Origin: CAZVPF01 sp964628195
Lineage (GTDB): Bacteria; Planctomycetota; Phycisphaerae; Sedimentisphaerales; Anaerohalosphaeraceae
Length of the DNA stretch: 64,000 nucleotides
NCBI GenBank assembly: GCA_964628195.1
Contig: CAZVPF010000010.1
Location: 34,800-98,799, forward strand
Direction: 5' to 3'
Position numbers and translations under genes: made by a program. The notes below the pieces were generated by a model, which worked only from the letters and a program-made list of their open reading frames with translations, was not told the DNA's origin and did no database searches. This document shows, one piece after another, positions 1 to 8,675 of this stretch (within the stretch, counting starts at the first letter, position 1; every line of letters starts with the position of its first letter).

Positions 1-2
1 AG

Positions 3-1226
3 GCCTGTCGAAGGGTCGATAAGGATTTCTTTATTTCGTACCGGATGAATGAGGCCCATAACATCGTTGATAAGACTTACCCCACACACGGCGACTTTTT
101 TCTCGATCACCCGCAGTACTGGCTGGGCGATACTGATATATCCTGCACCTGGAAGTGGAAAGAGGATAACGTGCGGATGCATAATTACATGCTTCAGCCG
201 GTGCGGGACCGGTACTACGCGCTGCTGGAAGAGCTTTGCCTGATGTACGACGTCGACGGGCTTGAGCTTGATTTCCAGCGTGCGCCGCGGTTTTTCTATA
301 ACCGTGAGATGGAAAAGGCCAGGCACGTGATGACCGGGTTCGTCGGACGTGTCAAATCAATGGTAGATCGTATCGGGAGAAAACGGGGCAAGTCGATAAA
401 GCTGTGCGTGAGGGTCCCGGAGACGATTGAGAAATGCGCGCTTGCTGGGCTTGACGTGGTCAGGTGGGATGAGCTTAAGCTGGTGGATATGATAAATATG
501 TCGCCATATTACCTGCACAGTTTGAATGTTGATATCGAGGGATTCAGGCAGAAGACCAAACATGCAAAGCTCTACGCGGAACTGGAGGGCTGGTCGCAGG
601 CGATATATGTCCCCGGTGCGCGTTATTTTGACGGTTCGCGTTTTACTCCGCTGAAGTGCTACCGGGCCGCTGCGCTCAACTTCCTGGCGCGCGGCGCCGA
701 TGGGCTCAGCTTTTTCAATTATGACTATTTACCGCACGGATCGCCTTCGCTGCACGATAAACGGGCCAAAGCTGCCCAAGGCCTGAAAGGCATTACAGAT
801 ATTGGATACTTGAAAACGCTTTCAAAGGTGTATGTCATGGTGCCGTTCCAGGAAAGGCTGATGCTTGAAAGGAACGATGGGGTCAAAGATGAGTTCGACG
901 TGGAGGTGGTTATTCCGGACGATACCTCGAAAGTGAAATTCTCAAAGTCTGTTTTGCGGGTGGAAACCGAGCAAAACTGTGAAGATTTGAATATAGAAGC
1001 TCGAATGAACGGCAAAGTTCTTGAACAATGTCAATACGAAGGCACGGAGTTTTCAGAGCCTGTTTATAAAACAAAGCATGGTTATCCAACAGCGGATAAA
1101 TTAAAGTTTTACAAGGTCGAGTTGGCGGATATTATACCGGGAAACAACAGCTTCGAGGTTCGAAATCTTGACAAGGCGAAAAGGTCCTGCGATATATTCA
1201 CGCTGGAGCTGGGCCTGTTTCGCTGA
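3..1226 (+). CDS. glycoside-hydrolase-like protein, 5' end outside window
   Basis: The reading frame is open from the first base of the window and runs without a stop to 1226, so the true start lies upstream; the first visible ATG at 45 is internal (residues before it, such as DFFISYR, fit the protein). The visible part resembles the TIM-barrel glycoside-hydrolase-like proteins common in Planctomycetota: a DGLELDF strand near residue 70 with acidic residues that could be catalytic, followed by an (R)APRFF motif, then a C-terminal part (about residue 260 on) that looks like a beta-sandwich. Substrate cannot be told. About 400 bases without a protein gene follow. Family assignment is by recognition of the overall pattern, not by alignment. 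Confidence 0.6.
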   Translation, partial: ACRRVDKDFFISYRMNEAHNIVDKTYPTHGDFFLDHPQYWLGDTDISCTWKWKEDNVRMHNYMLQPVRDRYYALLEELCLMYDVDGLELDFQRAPRFFYNREMEKARHVMTGFVGRVKSMVDRIGRKRGKSIKLCVRVPETIEKCALAGLDVVRWDELKLVDMINMSPYYLHSLNVDIEGFRQKTKHAKLYAELEGWSQAIYVPGARYFDGSRFTPLKCYRAAALNFLARGADGLSFFNYDYLPHGSPSLHDKRAKAAQGLKGITDIGYLKTLSKVYVMVPFQERLMLERNDGVKDEFDVEVVIPDDTSKVKFSKSVLRVETEQNCEDLNIEARMNGKVLEQCQYEGTEFSEPVYKTKHGYPTADKLKFYKVELADIIPGNNSFEVRNLDKAKRSCDIFTLELGLFR

Positions 1227-1359
1227 TTTTTATTGCTCAGGGGCAGTATTAAGCTAAGCCCGCCGGTTGATTCTGTAATAAGGGATAACCCGCCGGATAC
1301 GGAGAAGTTTTCGGGGGTTTATTGTTTTTCGTTGAAATTACAATTTTCCGAAAAAAAGC

Positions 1360-1388
1360 TTGATTTTTAAGTTTTGGCTGGTTATATA
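1360..1388 (+). promoter_or_regulatory. sigma-70-type promoter before tRNA-Gln/glmU
   Basis: TTGATT (1360-1365) and TATATA (1383-1388) are separated by exactly 17 bases in an A/T-rich setting. Transcription would begin near 1395 and run through the possible small RNA, tRNA-Gln and perhaps into glmU. Sequence inspection only. Confidence 0.5.
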
Positions 1389-1394
1389 TGATTT

Positions 1395-1615
1395 TTTGAT
1401 TGCCTTGGCGCAAGGGGTTGCCATTGTTTCGGGGCCGGCAGCATCGCGGCATGGTCGGCTCAAGCCTCCGTCAGGGTCCTTTCAGCCCATTTTTGGGCTC
1501 CGCGACAACGATGGAAATGCCTCATCGATAAATCGCGAGTGTAGTGTGCGTCGAAACTTAGCAGCAGAGGTGTTCAGCGACCGACCGGTTGGTTTGTTTT
1601 GTAAGTGGCTATAAA
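1395..1615 (+). ncRNA. candidate structured small RNA, 6S-like size, unproven
   Basis: This stretch between the promoter at 1360-1388 and tRNA-Gln has no plausible protein but has local hairpins: CCTTG/CAAGG (1403-1415), an apical AGCCCA/TGGGCT stem (1483-1499), CGATG/CATCG (near 1509-1527), and a long-range GGTCGG (1453-1458) with CCGACC (1581-1586) that could close the whole element. About 200 bases with a long closed hairpin is the format of 6S RNA, and GGGCTCCGCG resembles a segment of gammaproteobacterial 6S, but I cannot show the characteristic central bubble. It could instead be a leader of the tRNA/glmU transcript. Confidence 0.25.
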
Positions 1616-1633
1616 TAAAATGTTTATGAGTTT

Positions 1634-1705
1634 TACCCGGTGGTGTAATTGGCAACACCCGAGTTTTTGGTACTCGTATTCCAGGTTCGAGTCCTGGCCG
1701 GGTAG
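1634..1705 (+). tRNA. tRNA-Gln (anticodon UUG)
   Basis: A full cloverleaf can be drawn. The acceptor stem TACCCGG (1634-1640) pairs with CCGGGTA (1698-1704), with discriminator G at 1705. The anticodon stem CGAGT (1660-1664) pairs with ACTCG (1672-1676) around a 7-base loop with TTG at 1667-1669, and the T arm is CCAGG/CCTGG around TTCGAGT (1681-1697). The D arm lies at about 1642-1658. The 3' CCA is not encoded. It sits 44 bases before glmU and probably shares its transcript. Confidence 0.95.
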
Positions 1706-1749
1706 TTTTGGTTGTAAATGGTTGTTATTAAAGCAATTAGGGTCTTAAG

Positions 1750-2982
1750 GTGCAGAAAATAGCGTTGATACTCGCCGCGGGCAAGAGCACGCGGATGAAC
1801 ACGAAGCTGGCAAAGGTGCTGCATGAAGTGTGCGGAAGGCCTATGCTTGCTTATGTTCTTGACGCATGCAGGGCGGCGGGTGTTGAGAAAATATATGTTA
1901 TCGTGGGCTACGGTAAGGAGCAGATAATCGAGCGGTTCGGCGAGGACGCGGACCTGGAGTTTGTCGAGCAGTCCGAGCAGAAGGGCACCGGCCACGCCGT
2001 AATGTGCTGCCAGGAAAAAATAAAAGATTTTACAGGCCAGACGCTGATTCTTTGCGGAGACGGGCCCCTGATCCGCACCGAAACACTCAAGACGCTGCTG
2101 GATAAACATTCAGGTGAAAAAGCCTCGGCTACACTGGCGACAACTGTGATGCAAGACCCCCACGGTTACGGCAGGATAGTTCGTGACGATTACGGAAATA
2201 TTCAGGGCATCGTCGAGGAGAACGACTGCACAGATGCCCAGCGGAAAATAAAGGAAGTGAACCCCGCTTATTACTGCTTTGACAACAGGGTTCTGATGGA
2301 GGTGCTCGGCGAGATTAAGCCCAACAATGTCAAGAACGAGTATTATCTTACCGACGCTTTGCATCTTACTATCGAAAAAGGGCACAAGGTGGTCGCGGTT
2401 ACGGCTGTAAAGCCCGACGACGCGATGGGTGTCAACAACCGTCTGCAGCTCTGTGAGGCGAGCAAAATAATGCAGTCGCGGATACAGGACAGGCTGATGG
2501 CAGAGGGTGTGACGATAGTTGACCCGCCTAACACGTGGATCGACGCGAGGGCGCAGATCGGACAGGACACGGTCATCGAGCCTTTCACTTATATACACGG
2601 CAGGGTCAATATCGGTGCAAACTGCAGGGTGGGCCCTTTTGCGTATCTTCGCGACGGGACGAACCTGAGGGACGATGTGGTGCTCGGTGTCTTCACGGAA
2701 GTCAAAAACTCTGTGCTTAACGAGGGCGTTCGGGCGAGGCATCACAGTTACATCGGCGATGCGGAGATCGGGGACAGGTCCGACATAGGCGCAGGGTCCA
2801 TTACCGCTAATTATGACGGCAGGAACATTGTCAAAACGAACGTTGGCAAGGATTGCTGGATAGGCAGCGGGTCGGTCCTTATCGCCCCGCTTACTGTTGA
2901 GGATAACTCGCAGATCAGTCCCGGCTCGGTCGTATCTTCCGGCGGTGTGACGCCAATCTTAAACAAGGACACGGAGAGCTAA
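1750..2982 (+). CDS. glmU: bifunctional GlmU: GlcNAc-1-P uridyltransferase / GlcN-1-P acetyltransferase
   Basis: Makes UDP-GlcNAc, the precursor of peptidoglycan and lipid A, in the cytoplasm. The N-terminal nucleotidyltransferase domain (about 1-225) begins with the LAAGKSTRM loop and has GTGHAV and the metal-binding GDGP. The C-terminal left-handed beta-helix (about 255-400) carries RARHHSYIGDAEIG, whose first His matches the E. coli acetyltransferase catalytic His363, then GAGSITANYDG. At 410 residues it is shorter than the usual roughly 456: the early helix coils and the basic tail are reduced, but the key motifs remain. GTG start; no strong ribosome site. Its stop overlaps the prs start by one base. 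Confidence 0.93.
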   Translation: MQKIALILAAGKSTRMNTKLAKVLHEVCGRPMLAYVLDACRAAGVEKIYVIVGYGKEQIIERFGEDADLEFVEQSEQKGTGHAVMCCQEKIKDFTGQTLILCGDGPLIRTETLKTLLDKHSGEKASATLATTVMQDPHGYGRIVRDDYGNIQGIVEENDCTDAQRKIKEVNPAYYCFDNRVLMEVLGEIKPNNVKNEYYLTDALHLTIEKGHKVVAVTAVKPDDAMGVNNRLQLCEASKIMQSRIQDRLMAEGVTIVDPPNTWIDARAQIGQDTVIEPFTYIHGRVNIGANCRVGPFAYLRDGTNLRDDVVLGVFTEVKNSVLNEGVRARHHSYIGDAEIGDRSDIGAGSITANYDGRNIVKTNVGKDCWIGSGSVLIAPLTVEDNSQISPGSVVSSGGVTPILNKDTES

Positions 2983-3935
2983 TGAAGGTATTCGGCGGAA
3001 CAAGCAATACAAATCTTGCCAGGTCGATATGTGATTATATGGGCGTGCCTGTGGGCAAGGCCCGAATCGAGGCTTTTCCGGACGGCGAGAAGATTATCAA
3101 GCTCGAAGACGACGTGCGGGGCAGGGATTGTTTCGTTGTTCAGTCGACGTGCGAGCCGGTTGACTCACACCTGATGGAGCTTTTGATATTTCTTGACTGC
3201 CTTCGAAGGGCAAGTGCCAAGCGGGTTACAGCGGTTATACCGTATTTCGGTTATGCCCGCCAGGACCGCAAGGACGCAGGTAGGGTTCCGATAACGGCCA
3301 AGCTTGTGGCGAATCTGATAACCACAGCAGGTGCCGACAGGGTGCTTTCGGTTGACCTCCACGCCAAGCAGCTCCAGGGATTTTTCGATATACCTGTGGA
3401 CCATCTGCTCGCCGAGCCTGTTTTTGTCAAGTATATTACCGAAAAGAACATCAAGAACCTGACGGTTGTCGCGCCTGACGTGGGTAATATGAAAACGGCG
3501 GCGCATTACGCGTCGGCGCTTGGCGGTCAGCTTGCGATTATTCACAAGAGACGCATAAGCGGAATAGAGATATCCTGTGACGAGATAATCGGAGAGGTGT
3601 CGGGTCGCAACATTGTTATGTGCGACGATATTATTTCGACAGCCGGCACCGTATGCGGCGCCGCGGACCTTTGCAAGCAGCGCGGAGCAAAGAGCGTCAT
3701 TGTCGGCGCGACACACGGCGTTTTCGCCGGTCAGGCCCCCGAGAGGCTCAACAAGTCGGGCTTTGACGAGGTGATAGTTACCGACACGATCGCGCTCAAG
3801 GACAAGACACGTGCGATATCCAACCTTAAAATGCTTTCCGTGGCCGAGCTTCTGGGCGAGGCGATAAAGCGGATACACAGGAACGAATCGATAAGCAAAA
3901 TGTTCGAGAACAGTTATTCAAAGGCGACTGTTTGA
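2982..3935 (+). CDS. prs: ribose-phosphate pyrophosphokinase (PRPP synthase)
   Basis: Converts ribose 5-phosphate and ATP to PRPP for nucleotide, His and Trp synthesis. Length 317 residues is typical of class I enzymes. The N-terminal half has FPDGE and the flexible loop region PYFGYARQDRK; the C-terminal half has the PRPP-binding loop CDDIISTAGT (around 216-225; the usual form is VDDxxxTGGT). Its ATG overlaps the TAA of glmU, so the two are translationally coupled. glmU-prs-rplY-pth is the same order as gcaD-prs-ctc-spoVC of Bacillus subtilis. Confidence 0.96.
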   Translation: MKVFGGTSNTNLARSICDYMGVPVGKARIEAFPDGEKIIKLEDDVRGRDCFVVQSTCEPVDSHLMELLIFLDCLRRASAKRVTAVIPYFGYARQDRKDAGRVPITAKLVANLITTAGADRVLSVDLHAKQLQGFFDIPVDHLLAEPVFVKYITEKNIKNLTVVAPDVGNMKTAAHYASALGGQLAIIHKRRISGIEISCDEIIGEVSGRNIVMCDDIISTAGTVCGAADLCKQRGAKSVIVGATHGVFAGQAPERLNKSGFDEVIVTDTIALKDKTRAISNLKMLSVAELLGEAIKRIHRNESISKMFENSYSKATV

Positions 3936-3999
3936 GGGCATGAAAATATGATGGAAAACGAAAAACATTTGTTTCATTTATCAATTGTGAGGTAAGTAT

Positions 4000-4662
4000 A
4001 TGACAGACAGAATGACATTAAAGGCCCAGGTAAGGGACAGCAAGGGTACAAGGCACTCGCAGGCATTGCGTAATTCGGGCAGGCTCCCGGCGGTTGTTTA
4101 CGGCCATAAGCAGGACCCGGTTTCCATAGCGCTCGATATGCACGATTTTATCGAGGCGCTTCATCATGGACACCGGCTGTTCGATATCGACGTAGACGGC
4201 AAGAACGAGCCTATGCTGGTTAAGGAGCTTCAGTACGATCATTTCGGCAGGGCCGTAATTCACGCCGACCTTATCAGGGTTGACCTTAAAGAAAAGGTTA
4301 CCGTTGAAGTTCAGCTTGAGCTCAAAGGAACCCCCGCAGGTGCGGCAGAGGGCGGCATACTGGACCAGCACCTTGACGCCGTTCAGATAGAATGCCTTGT
4401 TACCGAGATTCCGGAAGTTATCGAGGTCTCTGTCAAGGAGATGAATATCGGCGATTCGATCCATGTTTCCGATGTTCAGCTTGACCCGAGCTTTACGATG
4501 ATAACGGACCCGGAGGCGCTTATCGCCAACTGTCATGTTGTCAGCGAGGTCGAGACGACCGAGGAACTCGAAGAAGAGATGCCCGCTGAGCCTGAGCTTG
4601 TAGGTGAGAAGCCTGAAGAAGGCGAACAAGGCGGCGAAGGATCGGAAGAAAACCAGGGATAA
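4000..4662 (+). CDS. rplY: 50S ribosomal protein L25, long (Ctc/TL5) form
   Basis: Binds 5S rRNA in the large subunit. The N-terminal L25 domain (about 1-95, with GRLPAVVYG) is followed by the C-terminal TL5/Ctc beta domain (about 100-185, with LKGTPAGAAEGGIL). A very acidic Glu/Gly-rich tail follows (about 190-220), a common but non-conserved extension. A GAGGTAAG ribosome site lies just before the ATG. The gene is 12 bases before pth and 64 after prs, in one operon. Confidence 0.94.
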   Translation: MTDRMTLKAQVRDSKGTRHSQALRNSGRLPAVVYGHKQDPVSIALDMHDFIEALHHGHRLFDIDVDGKNEPMLVKELQYDHFGRAVIHADLIRVDLKEKVTVEVQLELKGTPAGAAEGGILDQHLDAVQIECLVTEIPEVIEVSVKEMNIGDSIHVSDVQLDPSFTMITDPEALIANCHVVSEVETTEELEEEMPAEPELVGEKPEEGEQGGEGSEENQG

Positions 4663-4673
4663 GAACGTTTGTT

Positions 4674-5324
4674 ATGGCAGGTGGTCTTTTGGGCAGGTTA
4701 TTCGGTTCCAAAGCAGGTTCGGACGACGAAGAGATGGAAACGGTTATCGTCGCCGGACTCGGCAATCCGGGATCGAAGTATGAAGGTACGAGGCACAATG
4801 TCGGCTTCGAGGCCGTAGACCGGCTCGCTGAAAAACTCGCTGCCGACGTTCGTAAAAAGAAGTTTAACGCCCTTTTGGGCCAGGCTCTTTATAAAGATAA
4901 GAAAGTGTTGCTGTTAAAGCCGCAAAGCTATATGAACTGCAGCGGACAGGTCCTTGCCACGGCTGGTGGCTTTTACCGGCTCAAAGGTCCGCAGATGATG
5001 GTCATAACCGACGATATGGCTCTTGAGCCGGGCATAATCAGGCTAAAGCCCAAAGGCTCTGCGGGCGGGCACAACGGACTTGCCGATATCATCCAAAAGG
5101 TTGGCGGTGACTTCAATCGCTGCAGGGTCGGCATTGGCAAGAGCCCGTATCCGAACACGAAAGATTACGTTCTTGGCAGGATAGGCAGTGATGAAAGGGC
5201 CCTCATAGACCCGGCATTGGACAGGGCTGTTGAGGCTGTGCTGGAATGGATTGAGTTCGGCATCGACAGCGCTATGACAAAATATAATGTGAAAAATGTT
5301 AATAATGAAAATGAAGACAACTGA
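4674..5324 (+). CDS. pth: peptidyl-tRNA hydrolase
   Basis: Releases tRNA from prematurely dropped peptidyl-tRNA. Family motifs are clear: VAGLGNPG, the catalytic His in TRHNVGF, SYMNCSGQ (substrate Asn), TDDMALEPG (the Asp that activates the His) and GGHNGL. The domain proper starts near residue 24; the first 20 residues are an extension with an acidic patch. The ATG at 4734 (METVIV) could be the real start, since the upstream ATG has no obvious ribosome site. Last gene of the glmU-prs-rplY-pth set; rpsF follows 45 bases on. Confidence 0.94.
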   Translation: MAGGLLGRLFGSKAGSDDEEMETVIVAGLGNPGSKYEGTRHNVGFEAVDRLAEKLAADVRKKKFNALLGQALYKDKKVLLLKPQSYMNCSGQVLATAGGFYRLKGPQMMVITDDMALEPGIIRLKPKGSAGGHNGLADIIQKVGGDFNRCRVGIGKSPYPNTKDYVLGRIGSDERALIDPALDRAVEAVLEWIEFGIDSAMTKYNVKNVNNENEDN

Positions 5325-5369
5325 AATATGGTTAATTTTTTATCGTAAAACGCGATAGGAGGTATCAAT

Positions 5370-5813
5370 TTGGAAACTGCTGTCAAAAGACTTTATGAAG
5401 CATTGTTCCTGGTCGATTCGGGCCTTGCAGCGTCTCAGTGGGACGAGGTCTGCGATATGATAAAGCAGATGATCGAGAAGCTCGACGGCCAGGTCGTTAC
5501 ATTGAAGAAGTGGGACGAGAGAAAGCTCGCTTACGAAATCAAGGGAAAGGCCCGCGGGACCTACATCCTTGTTTATTTCAACGCTGTCCCGGAGAGTGTC
5601 GCGGCGATTGAGAGAAACGTAACGCTGTCCGAAAAGCTGATACGTGTCCTTATTCTCAAGACCGACCAGATGACACAGGAAGACATCGAAAGGGCCACTC
5701 CTTTTGAAGCGACCGAAAGCCAGGCCGGCGAGTCCAAGGAAAGCGATGCCGAACAGCAAAGCAGCAGCGATAAACCGGACGATTCACAGGAAGATTCCGA
5801 AGACGAGTCGTAA
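5370..5813 (+). CDS. rpsF: 30S ribosomal protein S6
   Basis: S6 pairs with S18 on the small-subunit platform. The first 95 residues form the S6 fold (YEALFLVDSG near the start; KKWDERKLAYEIKGKARGTY in the middle). A Glu/Ser/Asp-rich tail of about 45 residues follows, as is frequent in S6 proteins. The start is TTG, fixed by an AGGAGG (5357-5362) seven bases upstream. It opens the classical rpsF-ssb-rpsR-rplI-dnaB cluster. Confidence 0.95.
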   Translation: METAVKRLYEALFLVDSGLAASQWDEVCDMIKQMIEKLDGQVVTLKKWDERKLAYEIKGKARGTYILVYFNAVPESVAAIERNVTLSEKLIRVLILKTDQMTQEDIERATPFEATESQAGESKESDAEQQSSSDKPDDSQEDSEDES

Positions 5814-5867
5814 CTGCTGGTTTGTCGATTTTGGCGAGAATTTTAACGACACAGGAAAGGATTGAAG

Positions 5868-6332
5868 ATGGCAAGCTATAATAAGGTCATACTGCTTGGA
5901 AACCTTACAAGGGACCCTCAGTTGTCCTATACGCCGAACCAGACGGCGGTAGTGGATTTCGGGCTGGCCACCAACAGGAAGTGGACTTCGCAGGACGGAT
6001 CGACCCGGGACGAAACATGCTTTGTTGACTGCAGGATGTTCGGACGCAGGGCCGAGGTTGTGAACAAGTACCTCAAAAAAGGCAACCCTTTGTTCGTTGA
6101 GGGCAGGCTGACTTTCAGCAGCTGGGAGGCCCAGGACGGTTCCAAGAAAAGCAAACTGCGTGTAACTGTTGAGAACTTCGAGTTTATCGGCGGCGGACAG
6201 GGCGGCGGCGGCAGCTCCGAAGGCGGCAGGAACTCGCGAAGCGCCGGCCAGAATAACAGTTACAACCAGTCTGATTATGACTCGGAACCGGCGTTTGAAC
6301 CGGGAAATGTAGATGATGATATACCGTTTTAA
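5868..6332 (+). CDS. ssb: single-stranded DNA-binding protein
   Basis: Binds single-stranded DNA in replication, repair and recombination. The OB fold covers residues 1-110 (VILLGNLTRDPQ at the start). A Gly/Ser/Asn-rich linker and the DDDIPF acidic tip follow; the tip is the docking peptide for partner proteins. The ATG at 5868 is preferred because GGAAAGG (5854-5860) is well placed; an in-frame TTG two codons earlier is not. It lies between rpsF and rpsR, as in many bacteria. Confidence 0.96.
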   Translation: MASYNKVILLGNLTRDPQLSYTPNQTAVVDFGLATNRKWTSQDGSTRDETCFVDCRMFGRRAEVVNKYLKKGNPLFVEGRLTFSSWEAQDGSKKSKLRVTVENFEFIGGGQGGGGSSEGGRNSRSAGQNNSYNQSDYDSEPAFEPGNVDDDIPF

Positions 6333-6379
6333 AATGGTTTTGAAATCTGAAGTATTAACAAATTATACGGGAAATTAAT

Positions 6380-6619
6380 ATGAAAGACAGAAGAAGAAAG
6401 CCGGCACCGGCTATAAAAGAGACGACGCAATGCAGGTTTTGCAGAAGCCAGACAAAGTATGTCGACTATAAAGATATCGATACTCTGTCGAAGCTTTTGA
6501 CCAACAGGGGCAAGATTTTTTCGCGCAAGAGAAGCGGCAACTGCGCCGCATGTCAGAGAAAAGTTCAAAGAGCCATAAAAAGAGCCAGATATATGGCTTT
6601 GCTTCCTTTCTCGACATAA
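6380..6619 (+). CDS. rpsR: 30S ribosomal protein S18, zinc-ribbon (four-Cys) form
   Basis: Small-subunit protein that binds next to S6. In its 79 residues there are two CxxC pairs, CRFC (18-21) and CAAC (55-58), so this is the zinc-binding C+ form. Many bacteria have only the Cys-less form, and the choice is usually linked to zinc supply; no Cys-less copy is in this window. The S18 core (DYKDIDTLSKLLTNRGKI, then RARYMALLPF) is intact. Confidence 0.95.
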   Translation: MKDRRRKPAPAIKETTQCRFCRSQTKYVDYKDIDTLSKLLTNRGKIFSRKRSGNCAACQRKVQRAIKRARYMALLPFST

Positions 6620-6707
6620 GATTTTTAACTTTATATTGATAGTTGTTCAAAGGTGAGATTCCGTTTATAATCGGTTGATCATTGCGACAAGCTTGGAGAA
6701 TTAGATT

Positions 6708-7283
6708 ATGAAAATATTACTTAGTCAGGATGTGGAGAATCTCGGGTACATAGGCGAGGTTGTTGACGTCAAGGACGGTTACGCGAGAAACTACCTTTTG
6801 CCTTACGGTTTGGCGCTCGTTCCCACAGAGGCAAATATTAAATCGCTTGAAGAGGCGAAGATAGCAGCCGCGGAAAAACGCAAGCTCAAGAGGGAAGGTC
6901 TTGAGAAACTTGCTGAGCGTTTGGAAGGCGCCGAGGCCGTCCTTACCGCAAAGGCAAACGAGCAGGGGCACCTGTTCGGTTCTATCACTGAAAAACATAT
7001 TGCCGAGAACCTTGTAGCCCAGGGTTTTGAGGTAACCGACAAGATGGTGCGCCTTGACGAGCACCTGCGGGAGATCGGCACGCACGAGGTCACTTTGAGA
7101 ATCGACAAGGACCTCGAGCAGAAGATAAATGTAATTGTCGTTTCAGAGGATCAGGCCGCGGAAGCTGTTGAAGGCGAAAACAAGCAGCAGCCCGAAGGTG
7201 TGCAAAGCGAAGAAAGCTCACAGCAGATAACTCAGGAAGAGCCAGTTGAGCAAGTCACGGACGAACAATCAAAAACCCAATAA
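6708..7283 (+). CDS. rplI: 50S ribosomal protein L9
   Basis: Two-domain L1-stalk protein. The N-terminal rRNA-binding domain has the family signature GYARNYLLPYGLA. A long connecting helix (about 45-75) and the C-terminal domain (FGSITEKHIAENL, then REIGTHEV) follow. After about residue 150 an extra Glu/Gln-rich tail of some 40 residues is present, unlike the 148-residue standard. Its last 38 bases overlap dnaB in another frame, so part of that tail is constrained by dnaB. Confidence 0.95.
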   Translation: MKILLSQDVENLGYIGEVVDVKDGYARNYLLPYGLALVPTEANIKSLEEAKIAAAEKRKLKREGLEKLAERLEGAEAVLTAKANEQGHLFGSITEKHIAENLVAQGFEVTDKMVRLDEHLREIGTHEVTLRIDKDLEQKINVIVVSEDQAAEAVEGENKQQPEGVQSEESSQQITQEEPVEQVTDEQSKTQ

Positions 7284-8667
7284 CGTCGAGAATGAAAACA
7301 CCGCTGCCGCTGCCCAGCGAAAACCAGACCCGCTTATAAGCAAAGCGGTTCCCGAGTCGCCGCAGGCCGAAGCCGCCGTTATCGGTTCGATGTTAATCGA
7401 CAGTCAGTGCATAGGTGACGTTGTTCAGGAGGTAGGCAGTGATGCTTTCTACCGCCCCGAGAACCAGGTAATTTTCGACGCGATAGTTGCGCTTTGGGAG
7501 AGGAACAGCGATATTGACCTGGTTATACTGCGAGAGCAGTTGACCAAGCTGGGAAAGCTCGAAAGTGTGGGGGGCATAGATTACCTCGTGGATGTCGCCA
7601 ATTCCGTGCCCTCGGCTGCGAGCGCGGTGTATTACGCCGGTATCGTTAAGGAAAAGGCGGTTCTTCGCGAGCTTATACGCGCCACGACCGAGATACTCAA
7701 TGACGCTTACGACCCGAGCGGGGAGATTACCGAGAAACTCGACCTTGCCGAAAACAGGATATTTTCGGTTACGGAAAAGAAAATACGCGGCGCGGCAGTT
7801 CCCATTCGCGACCTCATGATGGAAGCTTTCGACAATATCGAAAAGCGAAAGGGTATGCACATCACCGGCCTTCCTACGGGTTACTACGAGCTTGACGAAC
7901 TTCTTTGCGGCCTGCAGAAAGGTGAGATGGTGATCATCGCCGGCAGGCCCAGTATGGGCAAAACCAGTTTCGCGCTTAATGTCGCCGAGCATATAGGCGC
8001 CGACAATGACATACCCATCGCGATCTTCTCGCTGGAAATGGGCAAGCAGCAGCTTGCCGAGAGAATACTTTGCTCGCGGGGACATTTCGACGCGCAGCTT
8101 GTGCGAAAAGGAATGCTAACACCCGAGCAGCACGAGGCACTGACCCACGCCGGAAGTGAGCTTTTCGAGAAGCCGATATTCGTCGACGACACCCCCGGTG
8201 TAACGCCTCTGGAGATACGGGCGAAATGCCGAAGGCTCAAGTCTCAGCATGACATACAATGCGTGCTTGTCGATTACCTCCAGCTTATGAGTCTCGGTTC
8301 CAGGGTCGAATCACGCCAGCAGGAGATAAGCACGATATCGAGATACTTAAAGGCCCTGGCCAGGGAGCTTGATGTTCCGGTAATGGTGCTCAGCCAGCTC
8401 AACCGTTCGCCGGAAGCGAGGGAGGGGCATCGCCCGAGGATGTCGGACCTGCGTGAGAGCGGTTCAATAGAGCAGGATGCCGACGTTGTGATGCTTCTGC
8501 ACAGGGAGGATTATTATCACCGCGGCGATCCTGAATGGGAGCAGACCAACACAGCCGAGGTGATTATAGCAAAACAGCGAAACGGCCCGACGGGGGTTGT
8601 AGAGCTTATGTTCGACGGAAGGTACACAAGGTTCGAGAATCTTACACGGGTGGAAGAACCGTTTTAG
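7246..8667 (+). CDS. dnaB: replicative DNA helicase DnaB
   Basis: Hexameric 5'-3' helicase at the replication fork. The N-terminal DnaB domain (about 35-140) starts with PQAEAAVIGSML. The RecA-like C-terminal domain has Walker A GRPSMGKTS (233-241), CVLVDYLQLM as Walker B, and the DLRESGSIEQDADV motif. There is no intein. The TTG start at 7246 overlaps rplI by 38 bases; GGAAGAG at about 7235-7241 could serve as ribosome site. The first 30 residues are a low-complexity extension, so a later start cannot be excluded. Confidence 0.95.
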   Translation: MSKSRTNNQKPNNVENENTAAAAQRKPDPLISKAVPESPQAEAAVIGSMLIDSQCIGDVVQEVGSDAFYRPENQVIFDAIVALWERNSDIDLVILREQLTKLGKLESVGGIDYLVDVANSVPSAASAVYYAGIVKEKAVLRELIRATTEILNDAYDPSGEITEKLDLAENRIFSVTEKKIRGAAVPIRDLMMEAFDNIEKRKGMHITGLPTGYYELDELLCGLQKGEMVIIAGRPSMGKTSFALNVAEHIGADNDIPIAIFSLEMGKQQLAERILCSRGHFDAQLVRKGMLTPEQHEALTHAGSELFEKPIFVDDTPGVTPLEIRAKCRRLKSQHDIQCVLVDYLQLMSLGSRVESRQQEISTISRYLKALARELDVPVMVLSQLNRSPEAREGHRPRMSDLRESGSIEQDADVVMLLHREDYYHRGDPEWEQTNTAEVIIAKQRNGPTGVVELMFDGRYTRFENLTRVEEPF

Positions 8668-8675
8668 GAGCGATC

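Noticed and set aside
1360..1614. 84-codon frame on the plus strand
   Set aside because: No ribosome site, begins inside the promoter, composition not protein-like.
8535..8675. Longer N-terminus for BamA
   Set aside because: Lies within dnaB in another frame; the ATG at 8676 has a good ribosome site and starts a signal-like segment.
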